Assembly: GCF_009372215.1 (NCBI RefSeq)
Contig: NZ_LWRV01000038.1
Span: 1 to 64,000, forward strand
Source: Acinetobacter portensis
GTDB taxonomy: Bacteria; Pseudomonadota; Gammaproteobacteria; Pseudomonadales; Moraxellaceae
Direction: 5' to 3'
Length of the DNA stretch: 64,000 bases
The notes below the pieces were generated by a model. That model was not told the origin of the DNA, made no database searches, and was given only the letters and a program-made list of their open reading frames with translations. The translations under genes were made by a program, and so were the position numbers. Below, in pieces: positions 7,966-17,049 of this stretch (position 1 is the first letter of the stretch; every line of letters begins with the position of its first letter).

Positions 7966-10197
7966 ATGGCTGGTGGAAAGTCAAAAATCATTTATACACT
8001 GACCGACGAGGCGCCATTATTGGCAACTTACTCACTACTGCCGATCATTGAGACCTTTACTAAGCCAGCTGGCGTAGAGATTGTCAAAAGTGACATTTCT
8101 GTAGCTGTACGTGTACTCGCAGAATTTGCAGACTATTTAACAGACGAACAAAAAGTACCTGATACTCTTGCAGAGCTAGGTCGTCTTACACAAGACCCAG
8201 ATACTAACATTATCAAACTTCCTAATATTAGTGCTTCTGTTGGCCAATTAACGGCATGTATTAAAGAACTTCAATCTAAAGGTTTTGCGATTCCTGACTA
8301 TCCAGAAAATCCAACAACTGAAGAAGAAAAAGCAATTAAAGTGCGTTACAGCAAATGTTTAGGTTCTGCTGTAAACCCTGTTTTACGTGAAGGTAACTCA
8401 GACCGTCGTGCACCTGCTGCAGTTAAAAACTACGTGAAAAAACACCCGCATTCTATGAGCGAGTGGAAGCAATGGTCACAGACTCACGTTTCACATATGG
8501 ATGAAGGTGACTTCTACCATGGTGAGAAGTCTATGACACTTGATCGCGCACGTGATGTGAAGATGGAACTTGTTACTAAGAATGGTGAAACAATCGTTCT
8601 TAAACAAAAAGTTGCATTGAAAGATGGCGAAATCATCGATTCAATGTTCATGAGCAAAAAAGCACTTTGCGATTTCTACGAGAAAGAACTTGAAGATTGT
8701 CGTGAAGCGGGCATTTTGTTCTCTTTACACGTTAAAGCAACCATGATGAAAGTTTCACACCCGATCGTATTCGGTCACTGTGTGAAAATTTACTACAAAG
8801 AAGCGTTCGAAAAACACGGTAAATTGTTTGATGAGCTAGGCGTTAACGTAAATAACGGTATGGCTGGTCTTTACGAGAAAATCGCAACTTTACCAACATC
8901 TGTACGTGAAGAAATCATTGCAGATTTACACGCTTGCCAAGAACACCGTCCTGCTTTAGCGATGGTTGACTCAGCAAAAGGCATCACAAACTTCCACTCA
9001 CCAAACGACGTGATTGTAGATGCTTCAATGCCTGCAATGATCCGCGGTGGCGGTAAAATGTGGGGTGCTGACGGCAAACCTTACGATTGTAAAGCAGTAA
9101 TGCCAGAATCAACTTTCGCACGTATTTACCAAGAAATGATCAATTTCTGTAAATGGAATGGCAACTTCGATCCACGTACTATGGGTACTGTACCTAACGT
9201 TGGTTTGATGGCGCAAAAAGCTGAAGAATACGGTTCTCATGACAAAACTTTCGAAATTTCTGAAGATGGTGTTGCAAACATCGTTGACTTAGAAACAGGT
9301 GAAGTATTGATGTCGCAAAACGTTGAGGAAGGCGATATCTGGCGTATGTGTCAGGTTAAAGATGCTCCGATTCGTGACTGGGTAAAACTTGCGGTAACTC
9401 GCGCGCGTAACTCAGGCATGCCTGCAATCTTCTGGCTTGACCCGTACCGTCCACACGAAAATGAATTGATCAAGAAAGTTGAAGAATACTTGAAAGATCA
9501 CGACACTGATGGTTTAGATATTCAAATCATGTCACAAGTACGTGCAATGCGTTATACGCTTGAACGTGTTGCGCGTGGTCTAGACACCATTTCTGTAACA
9601 GGTAACATCCTACGTGACTACCTAACAGACTTGTTCCCAATCATGGAATTGGGTACATCTGCGAAAATGTTGTCTATCGTGCCATTAATGGCAGGCGGCG
9701 GCATGTACGAAACTGGTGCTGGTGGTTCAGCTCCTAAACACGTACAACAGCTTGTTGAAGAAAACCACTTACGTTGGGATTCTTTAGGTGAGTTCATGGC
9801 TTTGGCTGTTTCTTTAGAAGAAATGGGTATTAAAGAAGACAATGCTGCTACGAAGTTATTGGCTAAAACTTTAGACCAAGCAACAGGCAAACTTCTTGAT
9901 AACGATAAGTCTCCATCACGTCGTACAGGTGAGCTTGATAACCGTGGCAGTCATTTCTACCTAGCAAAATTCTGGGCTGAAGAACTTGCTGCTCAAGACG
10001 AAAATGCTGAATTGAAAGCAAAATTTGCTCCACTTGCAAAAGCACTTGCTGAAAATGAAGACAAAATCGTTGCTGAGCTTGCTGCTGTTCAAGGTAAAGC
10101 TGCAGATATTGGTGGTTATTACGCTGTAGATCAAGTGAAAGTAGATGCTGTAATGCGTCCAAGTGCTACACTTAACGCGATTCTTGCTGCAGTTTAA
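7966..10197 (+). CDS. icd: NADP-dependent isocitrate dehydrogenase, monomeric type
   Basis: A 743-residue protein of the monomeric IDH family (about 740 residues, unrelated in length to the 416-residue dimeric enzyme). The family oxidises isocitrate to 2-oxoglutarate with NADP in the TCA cycle. Recognised segments are the [10 protein letters not shown] start, [29 protein letters not shown] (the isocitrate-binding S-x-N-P-x-x-R-x-G-N pattern), [10 protein letters not shown] and [17 protein letters not shown]. The ATG is preceded by AAGGGG. The long upstream gap and the downstream terminator make it a single-gene unit. Codon use is that of a well-expressed gene and clearly less AT-rich than the T6SS genes before it. 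Confidence 0.96.
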   Translation: MAGGKSKIIYTLTDEAPLLATYSLLPIIETFTKPAGVEIVKSDISVAVRVLAEFADYLTDEQKVPDTLAELGRLTQDPDTNIIKLPNISASVGQLTACIKELQSKGFAIPDYPENPTTEEEKAIKVRYSKCLGSAVNPVLREGNSDRRAPAAVKNYVKKHPHSMSEWKQWSQTHVSHMDEGDFYHGEKSMTLDRARDVKMELVTKNGETIVLKQKVALKDGEIIDSMFMSKKALCDFYEKELEDCREAGILFSLHVKATMMKVSHPIVFGHCVKIYYKEAFEKHGKLFDELGVNVNNGMAGLYEKIATLPTSVREEIIADLHACQEHRPALAMVDSAKGITNFHSPNDVIVDASMPAMIRGGGKMWGADGKPYDCKAVMPESTFARIYQEMINFCKWNGNFDPRTMGTVPNVGLMAQKAEEYGSHDKTFEISEDGVANIVDLETGEVLMSQNVEEGDIWRMCQVKDAPIRDWVKLAVTRARNSGMPAIFWLDPYRPHENELIKKVEEYLKDHDTDGLDIQIMSQVRAMRYTLERVARGLDTISVTGNILRDYLTDLFPIMELGTSAKMLSIVPLMAGGGMYETGAGGSAPKHVQQLVEENHLRWDSLGEFMALAVSLEEMGIKEDNAATKLLAKTLDQATGKLLDNDKSPSRRTGELDNRGSHFYLAKFWAEELAAQDENAELKAKFAPLAKALAENEDKIVAELAAVQGKAADIGGYYAVDQVKVDAVMRPSATLNAILAAV

Positions 10198-10240
10198 GTA
10201 AGCATATATTCATTATTAACGCTTAAGTTGATGATGTTGA

Positions 10241-10267
10241 AAAGCCGGTGCATTCGCATCGGCTTTT
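10241..10267 (+). terminator. Rho-independent terminator of icd
   Basis: AAAGCCGGTGC pairs across an ATTC loop with GCATCGGCTTT (one G-T pair), followed by a T run, 44 bp after the icd stop. Confidence 0.88.
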
Positions 10268-10513
10268 TTATGTGAAAACGAATCCTATTTATATTGAGAT
10301 AAAATAATTATTAAGATGAATGGGTTTTGAAATACTTTATATTTGTGATATAAAACACAATAAATTAATTTTTTGAAAACTATAAATTTAAACTTAATTA
10401 AAAGAATAGTTATGTAATTAAGGATAGTAATAATTGGTGCTATTAATGTGGTTCCGTTAATTAGACCACTCAATTCAGTTTTATAAGTGATAAATCCGCT
10501 CTAAATATTTAAA

Positions 10514-11326
10514 TTATGCTGCCATTACTTTTAGTAAATGTTGATCATAAAATTCATCCGGTGTTGCCTTATTCAAACTTGAATGAGGACGTATCATGTT
10601 ATAAAAATCCAAATATTCAGCAATTGATTGTTTCGCTTGTTTAACCGTATCGTAAGCCTTCAAATAGACTTCCTCATGCTTCACGCTGCGCCATAAACGC
10701 TCAATCATTACATTATCCCCATCCATACTGATACGGATATTTCGCAATTTTAACTCATTCAAAAATGCCTCGCTTGTGAATTGACTGCCTTGGTCTGTAT
10801 TAAACACCTCTGGACAACCATATTTCACAATTGCTTCTTGCAACGCATCTATGCAAAAGTCTGTTTCCATACTTATCGATACTCGATGAGCCAGTACTTT
10901 ACGACTATGCCAATCTATAATTGCACACAGATAGACAAAGCCTTTAGCCATAGGAATGTACGTGATATCTGTACACCAGACTTGATTAGAGTGATCTATA
11001 ACCATGTTTTTCAAAAGATATGGAAAAATACGGTGTGCAAGATTAGGCTTACTGGTATTGGGCTTTGGATACAAGGCATGTATTCTCATCAAGCGCATTA
11101 AACGTCGGACTTTACGCCGACCTATTTGATGTCCTTGACGCTGTAGCATGTCTCGTATCATTCGACTGCCCATAAATGGGTAGTCGATGTGAATTTCATC
11201 AATCAGACGCATTAAACTCAAATCAGTTGATGAAATCTCTTTGGGCTTGTAATACAACGTGCTGCGATTGATTTGAATCAATTGCGATTGTTGTCGTACC
11301 GAAAGTTGATGGGTCTTATCGATCAT
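10514..11326 (-). CDS. IS3-family transposase OrfB (DDE integrase)
   Basis: A 270-residue protein with an N-terminal HTH_21-type region (RSTLYYKP, then YPFMGSRMI and the IGRRKVRRLMRLM helix) and an rve integrase core. The DDE triad is visible: Asp in WCTDITYIP, Asp in FNTDQGSQF, and Glu in MIERLWRSVKHEE. The C-terminal YNMIRPHSSLN is typical of IS3 elements. All catalytic residues are present, so the enzyme could be active. Its ATG overlaps the orfA stop in an ATGA. A run of six A residues just before that ATG could also allow the -1 frameshift IS3 elements use to make an OrfAB fusion. Confidence 0.93.
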   Translation of the reverse strand: MIDKTHQLSVRQQSQLIQINRSTLYYKPKEISSTDLSLMRLIDEIHIDYPFMGSRMIRDMLQRQGHQIGRRKVRRLMRLMRIHALYPKPNTSKPNLAHRIFPYLLKNMVIDHSNQVWCTDITYIPMAKGFVYLCAIIDWHSRKVLAHRVSISMETDFCIDALQEAIVKYGCPEVFNTDQGSQFTSEAFLNELKLRNIRISMDGDNVMIERLWRSVKHEEVYLKAYDTVKQAKQSIAEYLDFYNMIRPHSSLNKATPDEFYDQHLLKVMAA

Positions 11327-11628
11327 TTTTTGCCGCTCAGTTGCCCTGTTTTTCTGAGTGCACCTTCTAAAAAATCAATTTGCAATGCCTGATGTCCTAT
11401 CTTGGCATGTAAAGCTTTAAGATCAATCTCTGGTTCTTGTTGTGCTGTTGGTCGTGAAAAAATATTGATCGATTGCTCAAGCAGTTGATTTTTCCAATCA
11501 ATGATTTGATTTTGATGTAAATCGAATTGAGTAGAAAGCTCAGCGAGTGTGTGGTCGCCTTTAATTGCTGCGAGAGCAACTTTAGCTTTGAAATCTGCTG
11601 AGTGATTACGACGTTTTCTTCGTGTCAT
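11323..11628 (-). CDS. IS3-family transposase OrfA (HTH protein)
   Basis: About 101 residues from the ATG at 11628 (MTRRKRRNH); an in-frame upstream start at 11646 would add six residues. It has the HTH_Tnp_1 pattern: FKAKVALAAIKGD, then LAELSTQFDLHQNQIIDWK, followed by a leucine-zipper-like tail. OrfA binds the terminal inverted repeats in IS3 elements. It overlaps orfB by 4 bp (ATGA). Confidence 0.9.
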   Translation of the reverse strand: MTRRKRRNHSADFKAKVALAAIKGDHTLAELSTQFDLHQNQIIDWKNQLLEQSINIFSRPTAQQEPEIDLKALHAKIGHQALQIDFLEGALRKTGQLSGKK

Positions 11629-11733
11629 GGTTGACTCCAGAAACAAGCATTTCCCATGCTTATTGGGGAGTAGATTATCACTTATAGACGTGGTCTAAAA
11701 TCATAGATCCACATCACTATCTAGGGGGTTGCG

Positions 11734-11931
11734 TTGAAATATTATATAATAGGCATTCTTTCTATTGTTTTTGTCTTGGGTTTTTTGGTCTATCGAGACA
11801 TTGAAGAAAAACGTCATCAAGAGATAAAGCAACTTATTGACAGTGCTAAGTATTCAATTAATAACATTGAAAAAAATAAGCATTATTATATTCCAAATAA
11901 GCAAAGGGATAGAGTTGTTGAACCTTATTGA
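11734..11931 (+). CDS. Small single-pass membrane protein, unknown function
   Basis: A 65-residue frame starting at TTG with an AGGGGG ribosome-binding site 6 bases upstream. Residues about 4-21 are strongly hydrophobic and would form one membrane segment. The rest is charged (EEKRHQE) with a short basic C-terminus. I recognise no family. It begins only 35 bp downstream of the IS3 element, so its native promoter may have been displaced by the insertion. It could equally be a remnant. The good ribosome-binding site and membrane-anchor pattern favour a real small gene. Confidence 0.5.
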   Translation: MKYYIIGILSIVFVLGFLVYRDIEEKRHQEIKQLIDSAKYSINNIEKNKHYYIPNKQRDRVVEPY

Positions 11932-12007
11932 TAAGAGTGGAATATTTGTTGAGTGAAAATATCAAAAACATGAATTTTAAAATTTTAGAAACTTTAAAAA
12001 ATCAATG

Positions 12008-12016
12008 TGATATAAT
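12008..12016 (+). promoter_or_regulatory. Extended -10 promoter element
   Basis: TGATATAAT is a perfect TG-n-TATAAT extended -10 box. No strong -35 was found, which is acceptable for this promoter class. The predicted start is near 12023, inside a gene-free stretch and about 60 bp before a terminator. Confidence 0.45.
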
Positions 12017-12022
12017 TTATAT

Positions 12023-12111
12023 ATAGGATGGTTCAATCAAAATATTTCAAAAATTAAGTATTTGATTTCATGAAGGTAGGTGAAGCTGCATAATTTATAT
12101 GCAGCTTTTTT
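12023..12111 (+). ncRNA. Candidate small RNA or attenuated leader before the purine permease
   Basis: The extended -10 box at 12008-12016 and the strong terminator at 12083-12112 bracket a transcript of roughly 90 nt with no sizeable reading frame. A tiny frame (MKVGEAA, 12071-12094) runs into the terminator stem. The stretch could be an sRNA, or an attenuated leader of the permease gene that starts 205 bp further on. The terminator could also simply belong to the small gene at 11734-11931. Confidence 0.28.
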
Positions 12112-12112
12112 G
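12083..12112 (+). terminator. Rho-independent terminator
   Basis: AAGCTGCATA (12083-12092) and TATGCAGCTT (12098-12107) form a perfect 10-bp stem around a 5-nt loop, followed by T residues. Confidence 0.85.
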
Positions 12113-12212
12113 TTCGCTTTTTTAAGTGAAACCTTGTTGGTAAATCAATAGTTTTTGGTTTTATTGATAAAAACTTGTTCCTAAGTTAATCGATACTTCA
12201 TTTTTTAAATAT

Positions 12213-12229
12213 TTGGCATAACCATTGCA
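12213..12229 (+). promoter_or_regulatory. Candidate sigma-54 (RpoN) promoter of the purine permease
   Basis: TTGGCATAACCATTGCA matches the -24/-12 sigma-54 pattern: TGGCA, then TTGCA, with exactly 10 nt between the GG (12215-12216) and the GC (12227-12228). The predicted start is near 12240, about 75 bp before the permease ATG. Nitrogen-scavenging genes are common sigma-54 targets, and the purine transporter fits that. The call rests on one motif match. Confidence 0.5.
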
Positions 12230-12315
12230 GATAAGTATTTCACGCAATATTCATTTAGATGCATATTTGCCTAAATTCTTGGCATTAAGTTTATTCATTA
12301 AACAGGGGCTAGGTC

Positions 12316-13638
12316 ATGACGACTCCTAATCCGTCTTCAGAGAGTATGCTAGAGCGCTTATTTAAGCTCAGCGAGAATAAAACAAATTTTCGTACAGAAG
12401 TTCTAGCAGGTGTAACGACATTTTTAGCAATGAGTTACATTATCATTGTCAATCCGATGATTTTATCCGAAACAGGGATGGATCATGGGGCTGTCTTTGT
12501 AGCAACATGTCTTGCAGCTGCAATTGGCTGCTTAGTTATGGGTATTGTTGCAAATTATCCTATCGCTCTTGCACCAGGTATGGGCTTAAATGCGTATTTT
12601 ACGTATTCAGTCTGTTTGGGTATGGGAGTGCCATGGCAAACGGCTTTAGCAGCAGTTTTTGTGTCAGGGATTGTCTTTATTGCAATCAGCATGTTTAAGA
12701 TTCGTGAAGCCATTGTAAATGCGATTCCAATGTCTTTGAAACTTGCAATTGGTGGTGGTATTGGTTTATTCCTTGCATTGGTTGCACTAAAGAATGCAGG
12801 AATTATTGTTGATAATCCAGCGACTTTAGTCGGTTTGGGTGACTTGAAGCAACCTTCTGTTTTACTTGCCCTTTTAGGATTCCTTCTTGTTGTAATCATG
12901 CATAATTTTAAAGTGCGTGGGGCAATAGTAATTAGTATCCTTGCAATTACAGCCATTTCAACAATCATGGGTTATAACGAGTTCCAAGGCGTGGTTGGTG
13001 AAATTCCATCGATTATGCCGACATTTATGCAAATGAACTTTGAAGGACTCTTTACAGCAAGTTTGGTGGGGGTGATTTTCGTATTCTTCTTGGTCGACTT
13101 ATTCGATTCAACGGGTACTTTAGTTGGGGTTTCTCATCGTGCAGGCTTACTTAAAGATGGTAAATTACCACGTTTGAAAAAAGCATTATTTGCCGATTCG
13201 ACAGCTATTGTTGCGGGTGCTGCTTTAGGTACTTCTTCAACAACACCATATATTGAATCTTCAGCGGGTGTTGCGGCAGGTGGTCGTACAGGCTTAACTG
13301 CGGTTGTTGTTGGTGTTCTATTTGTTTTATGCTTATTCTTGGCACCATTGGCTCAATCTGTTCCTGGTTTTGCAACTGCACCAGCATTATTATTTGTTGG
13401 TGTTTTGATGATTCAAGGCATTACCAACATCGATTGGGATGATGTTACAGAAGCTGTTCCAGCATTCTTAACCATCATTTTCATGCCTTTTGCATATTCA
13501 ATTGCAGATGGTATTGCGATGGGCTTTATTAGCTATGCATTAATTAAATTGTTCACAGGTAAAGCGAAATCTGTTCCATATATGGTTTGGATTGTTGCGC
13601 TACTTTGGACATTGAAGTTCGCATTATTTGGTGGCTAA
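12316..13638 (+). CDS. NCS2-family purine permease (AzgA/GhxP-like)
   Basis: A 440-residue integral membrane protein of the AzgA-like branch of NCS2 transporters (adenine, guanine or hypoxanthine uptake with protons). Recognised segments are the N-terminal FKLSENKTNFRTEVLAGVTTFLAMSYII, the ANYPIALAPGMGLNAYF loop and a transmembrane LVDLFDSTGTLVGV segment. The ALGTSSTTPYIESSAGVAAGGRTGL segment is the family's substrate-site signature. The next gene is an adenine deaminase, so adenine is a likely substrate, though the family also takes other purines. A candidate sigma-54 promoter lies upstream and a terminator lies between it and the deaminase gene. Confidence 0.9.
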   Translation: MTTPNPSSESMLERLFKLSENKTNFRTEVLAGVTTFLAMSYIIIVNPMILSETGMDHGAVFVATCLAAAIGCLVMGIVANYPIALAPGMGLNAYFTYSVCLGMGVPWQTALAAVFVSGIVFIAISMFKIREAIVNAIPMSLKLAIGGGIGLFLALVALKNAGIIVDNPATLVGLGDLKQPSVLLALLGFLLVVIMHNFKVRGAIVISILAITAISTIMGYNEFQGVVGEIPSIMPTFMQMNFEGLFTASLVGVIFVFFLVDLFDSTGTLVGVSHRAGLLKDGKLPRLKKALFADSTAIVAGAALGTSSTTPYIESSAGVAAGGRTGLTAVVVGVLFVLCLFLAPLAQSVPGFATAPALLFVGVLMIQGITNIDWDDVTEAVPAFLTIIFMPFAYSIADGIAMGFISYALIKLFTGKAKSVPYMVWIVALLWTLKFALFGG

Positions 13639-13654
13639 ATACACCAATGAATGC

Positions 13655-13686
13655 AAAGGGTGTAAACTTTGTTTGCACCCTTTTTT
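13655..13686 (+). terminator. Terminator after the purine permease
   Basis: A 13-bp stem with one G-T pair (13655-13667 with 13671-13683), loop TTT, then T residues. It sits only 17 bp before the adenine deaminase ATG, so it may be leaky or act as a control point between the two genes. Confidence 0.8.
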
Positions 13687-13703
13687 ATTTTTGAGGGATA
13701 TAA

Positions 13704-14708
<1,005 letters not shown>

Positions 14709-14722
14709 TTATTTGGTATTTC

Positions 14723-14751
14723 AGGCAGTCGGTTTTCTTGCTGCCTTTTTT
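14723..14751 (+). terminator. Terminator of the adenine deaminase gene
   Basis: AGGCAG (14723-14728) pairs with CTGCCT (14741-14746), followed by a T run. Confidence 0.75.
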
Positions 14752-14767
14752 GGTTGTATAAATAGAT

Positions 14768-15136
14768 ATGAAAAAAATTCTTAAATTTTTATTGATGATA
14801 ATATTTTTAATTGTCGCTGTAATTGCATATTTGGCAATAGCTCATCCTACAGTTATGACCAAAACAGCACTTAAGCCCGTGGTTGAATATCAATGTAAGG
14901 CGGAATTACAGACAACCAAAATTTGGAAAACTGCCTCAATCTTTATGACTGAAGATGATCGTAATCAAACATTATCTCAGGTATGTGGGTGTGTGTCGGA
15001 ACACGCGTCCGATGATGTGTCGATTAAAGAATTATTCAATGCATTAATTGATGAAAAAGCCAAAGATCAACTTGTATCTAAAGCCATTGTGAATAGTATT
15101 CGTGGATGTGTTGTACAAGCATTAGATAAAAATTAA
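14768..15136 (+). CDS. Membrane-anchored CGCVSE-motif protein, unknown function
   Basis: A 122-residue protein with an N-terminal hydrophobic segment (about residues 4-25) that would anchor it in the inner membrane or act as an uncleaved signal. The rest aligns along its length with the lipoprotein at 15963-16334: an early Cys (YQCKAEL), an IWKTASIFMT segment, the CGCVSE motif and a late Cys in RGCV. The four cysteines are kept at matching spacing, which suggests two structural disulfides outside the cytoplasm. I recognise no named family. It is bounded by terminators on both sides, so it is a one-gene unit. Confidence 0.75.
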   Translation: MKKILKFLLMIIFLIVAVIAYLAIAHPTVMTKTALKPVVEYQCKAELQTTKIWKTASIFMTEDDRNQTLSQVCGCVSEHASDDVSIKELFNALIDEKAKDQLVSKAIVNSIRGCVVQALDKN

Positions 15137-15140
15137 ATCA

Positions 15141-15170
15141 AAAAAAGCCACATTGAATGTGGCTTTTTTA
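15141..15170. terminator. Bidirectional terminator between convergent genes
   Basis: AAAAGCCACATT (15143-15154) and AATGTGGCTTTT form a perfect stem with A and T runs on both flanks. It serves the CGCVSE protein gene (plus) and cytochrome b561 (minus). Confidence 0.88.
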
Positions 15171-15196
15171 TTGTTCTAAATTACGTGAGTAAACAT

Positions 15197-15751
15197 TTAT
15201 TTGGGTTGTTTGGCCATGCTATTTAAAACATTGTCTTTATCTACAAAGTGATGTTTTAAGGCTGCAAGAATGTGACCTGCAAGTAATAAGCCTGCTGCCC
15301 ATGAAATATAAACATGTAAAGGCTTAACAATAGCGGTAATTGCTGGGTTTTCTGCAACGAGTGTTGGTAGGTTAAATAAATACAAAACAGGTGCAGGATG
15401 TCCTGCGCTCCAGCTAAATAAACAACCTGTAATAGGCAATGCTAAAAGCATGAAATACAGTGCTAAATGCCCTAAATGAGCAAAACGTTTCATTATTGGT
15501 GACATTGTATTGGGTAGTTCGGGTGCTGGGTGTGTATATCGCCAAAAAATACGAATCATGACTAAAAAGATAATCGTGGTTGCAATGTTTTTATGCAGTG
15601 TAATCACACTGCCTTTAAAGCTGCCATCTACGTCATAGCTTAAAAAATTACCACTGTAAAAGCCAATAATCCATGCAACAATAAAAATAATGGCCATTAA
15701 CCAATGCAAAATTTGGGCTGTTCGAGTGTAGTATTCAGAATTGTTTTTCAT
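15197..15751 (-). CDS. Cytochrome b561 (CybB/YodB-like)
   Basis: About 184 residues from the ATG at 15751 (MKNNSEYYTR); an in-frame ATG at 15775 would add eight residues and neither has a clear ribosome-binding site. It has four hydrophobic helices and haem-ligand histidines in the usual places: ILHWLMA in helix 1, HLGHLALY in helix 3 and PLHVYISWAAGLLLAGHILAALKHH in helix 4. The family is an inner-membrane di-haem b protein that can oxidise ubiquinol, often linked to superoxide. It lies between the two CGCVSE paralogues and runs opposite to both. Confidence 0.88.
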   Translation of the reverse strand: MKNNSEYYTRTAQILHWLMAIIFIVAWIIGFYSGNFLSYDVDGSFKGSVITLHKNIATTIIFLVMIRIFWRYTHPAPELPNTMSPIMKRFAHLGHLALYFMLLALPITGCLFSWSAGHPAPVLYLFNLPTLVAENPAITAIVKPLHVYISWAAGLLLAGHILAALKHHFVDKDNVLNSMAKQPK

Positions 15752-15962
15752 AATATTAAGTTGTTTGATGCGCATTCTGTATGCTAATGAATTTAGATTG
15801 TCTTAAAAATAGTATTTATGCAACGCATCGTTAATATTCTGAAACGATTAAACTTGTTGGGAAATTATTCAGACGATTCAAAAGCTGAATTTACTTATTC
15901 CTTAATTGGTATAATTTGGGCAAAATGGCATTACATTTATTTTGTATAAAAAGGATAATTCT

Positions 15963-16334
15963 GTGAAAAAGTTAATTGCTGTACTTGCTCCAATGGCACT
16001 TATTTTATCTGCATGTGCGACAACGGATACAACGGGCACTACATCAGCAACTCAACAATTGGGTACAGCTGCACTTAAAATTGCAGTAAATGCAAAATGT
16101 ACAACTGAACTTAATAATATCCAAGCATGGAAAGCAGCGACTGTTTTAATGACTGCTGAGAAAAAGGAAAGCATTGAATCTGAAATTTGTGGTTGTGTTA
16201 GTGAAAAAGCACCACAAAGTGTAACTGCTGTGGATTTAGCAACAGCTGCATTAGATCCTGCTGCACGTACTACAATTGTTTCAAATGCAGTAACTAAAAC
16301 AATAAATGCATGTGTTGCTGAATCTGTAAAATAA
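15963..16334 (+). CDS. CGCVSE-motif lipoprotein, unknown function
   Basis: Start taken as the GTG at 15963, which has an AAGGA ribosome-binding site 7 bases upstream; a TTG at 15942 is in frame but less likely. The 123-residue product has a lipoprotein signal peptide ending in the lipobox LSAC. The mature part aligns with the protein at 14768-15136: KCTTEL, AWKAATVLMTA, ICGCVSE and NACV, with equal cysteine spacing. A threonine-rich linker follows the lipidated cysteine. No named family is recognised. It ends in its own terminator just before rnhB. Confidence 0.78.
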   Translation: MKKLIAVLAPMALILSACATTDTTGTTSATQQLGTAALKIAVNAKCTTELNNIQAWKAATVLMTAEKKESIESEICGCVSEKAPQSVTAVDLATAALDPAARTTIVSNAVTKTINACVAESVK

Positions 16335-16358
16335 TTAAAATTTTATTATTGTTATAAG

Positions 16359-16387
16359 ATAGGCTGACATGTTCAGCCTATTTTTTT
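16359..16387 (+). terminator. Terminator between the CGCVSE lipoprotein gene and rnhB
   Basis: ATAGGCTGA (16359-16367) pairs with TCAGCCTAT (16373-16381), followed by seven T residues, 14 bp before the rnhB start. Confidence 0.85.
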
Positions 16388-16400
16388 AAGGTTATAAATT

Positions 16401-16982
16401 ATGCGTAAAATTGCAGGAACAGATGAAGCGGGGCGTGGACCATTGGTTGGTTCAGTGGTCGCGGCGGCTGTTATTCTAGATCCTAATAATCCAATTGAAG
16501 GGTTAAACGACTCAAAAAAACTCACGGAAAAAAAACGTGAAAAACTATTTATTGAAATTAAAGAAAAAGCTTTAGCATGGGCAATTGCAGAATCGAGTGC
16601 GCAAGAAATTGATGAATTGAATATCTTACAAGCATCATTATTGGCAATGCGTCGTGCTATTGAAAAACTGCAAATTCAACCAGATCATGTATTGGTCGAT
16701 GGCAATAAAGAACCGAAAGGTTTACAGATGAGTTGTGAAGCTGTGGTTGGTGGAGATGCAATTCATGCTGAAATTTCTGCTGCAAGTATTTTAGCAAAAG
16801 TCACACGCGATCATGATATGGTTGAGTTAGATAAAAAATATCCGCAATTTGGTTTTGCTAAACATAAAGGTTATCCGACCAAAGCACACTTTGAAGCAAT
16901 TGCTGAACATGGTGTGATTGATGAACACCGTAGAAGCTTTGGACCAGTGCGTAAAGTATTGGAAGCAATGGAAAATAGATAG
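16401..16982 (+). CDS. rnhB: Ribonuclease HII
   Basis: A 193-residue RNase HII, which cuts the RNA strand of RNA-DNA hybrids and starts ribonucleotide excision. It begins with the family signature [12 protein letters not shown], giving metal ligands Asp8 and Glu9. [21 protein letters not shown] (third acidic residue), [15 protein letters not shown] (fourth) and [13 protein letters not shown] follow. Length and motifs are normal. AAGG precedes the ATG. Its promoter may lie within the preceding terminator region or upstream. Confidence 0.96.
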   Translation: MRKIAGTDEAGRGPLVGSVVAAAVILDPNNPIEGLNDSKKLTEKKREKLFIEIKEKALAWAIAESSAQEIDELNILQASLLAMRRAIEKLQIQPDHVLVDGNKEPKGLQMSCEAVVGGDAIHAEISAASILAKVTRDHDMVELDKKYPQFGFAKHKGYPTKAHFEAIAEHGVIDEHRRSFGPVRKVLEAMENR

Positions 16983-17004
16983 TTCTGTAAATTTTAGGCA
17001 AATT

Positions 17005-17028
17005 TAAAGCGGCAATATAGCCGCTTTA
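17005..17028. terminator. Stem-loop between convergent rnhB and csrA
   Basis: TAAAGCGGC (17005-17013) pairs exactly with GCCGCTTTA (17020-17028) around a 6-nt loop. The flanking U-tracts are weak. Confidence 0.65.
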
Positions 17029-17049
17029 TACTCACAAAATAAAATTATC

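Larger units (their letters stand above)
10461..11698 (-). mobile_element. IS3-family insertion sequence, apparently intact
   Basis: A roughly 1.24-kb element with overlapping orfA and orfB on the minus strand. The ends carry inverted TTAGACCAC (10461-10469) and GTGGTCTAA (11690-11698). An inner matching block TATAAGTGATAA (10482-10493) pairs with TTATCACTTATA (11675-11686). The spacer between the two blocks is 12 nt at the left end and 3 nt at the right, so one end seems to carry a 9-nt insertion. No clear 3-4 bp target duplication was found, so the outer limits are uncertain by a few bases. Group placement (IS51-like) is only a guess. Confidence 0.82.

Noticed and set aside
7863-8051. 62-codon plus-strand frame overlapping the icd start
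   Set aside because: It runs into icd in another frame, has no ribosome-binding site, and is far shorter and weaker than icd.
10285-10473. 62-codon minus-strand hydrophobic frame next to the IS
   Set aside because: It is an AT-driven Ile/Leu-rich frame without a ribosome-binding site, and it runs into the IS end; likely chance.
10455-11705. Target-site duplication around the IS
   Set aside because: The flanking 3-4 bp on the two sides do not match at any of the plausible ends, so none is reported.
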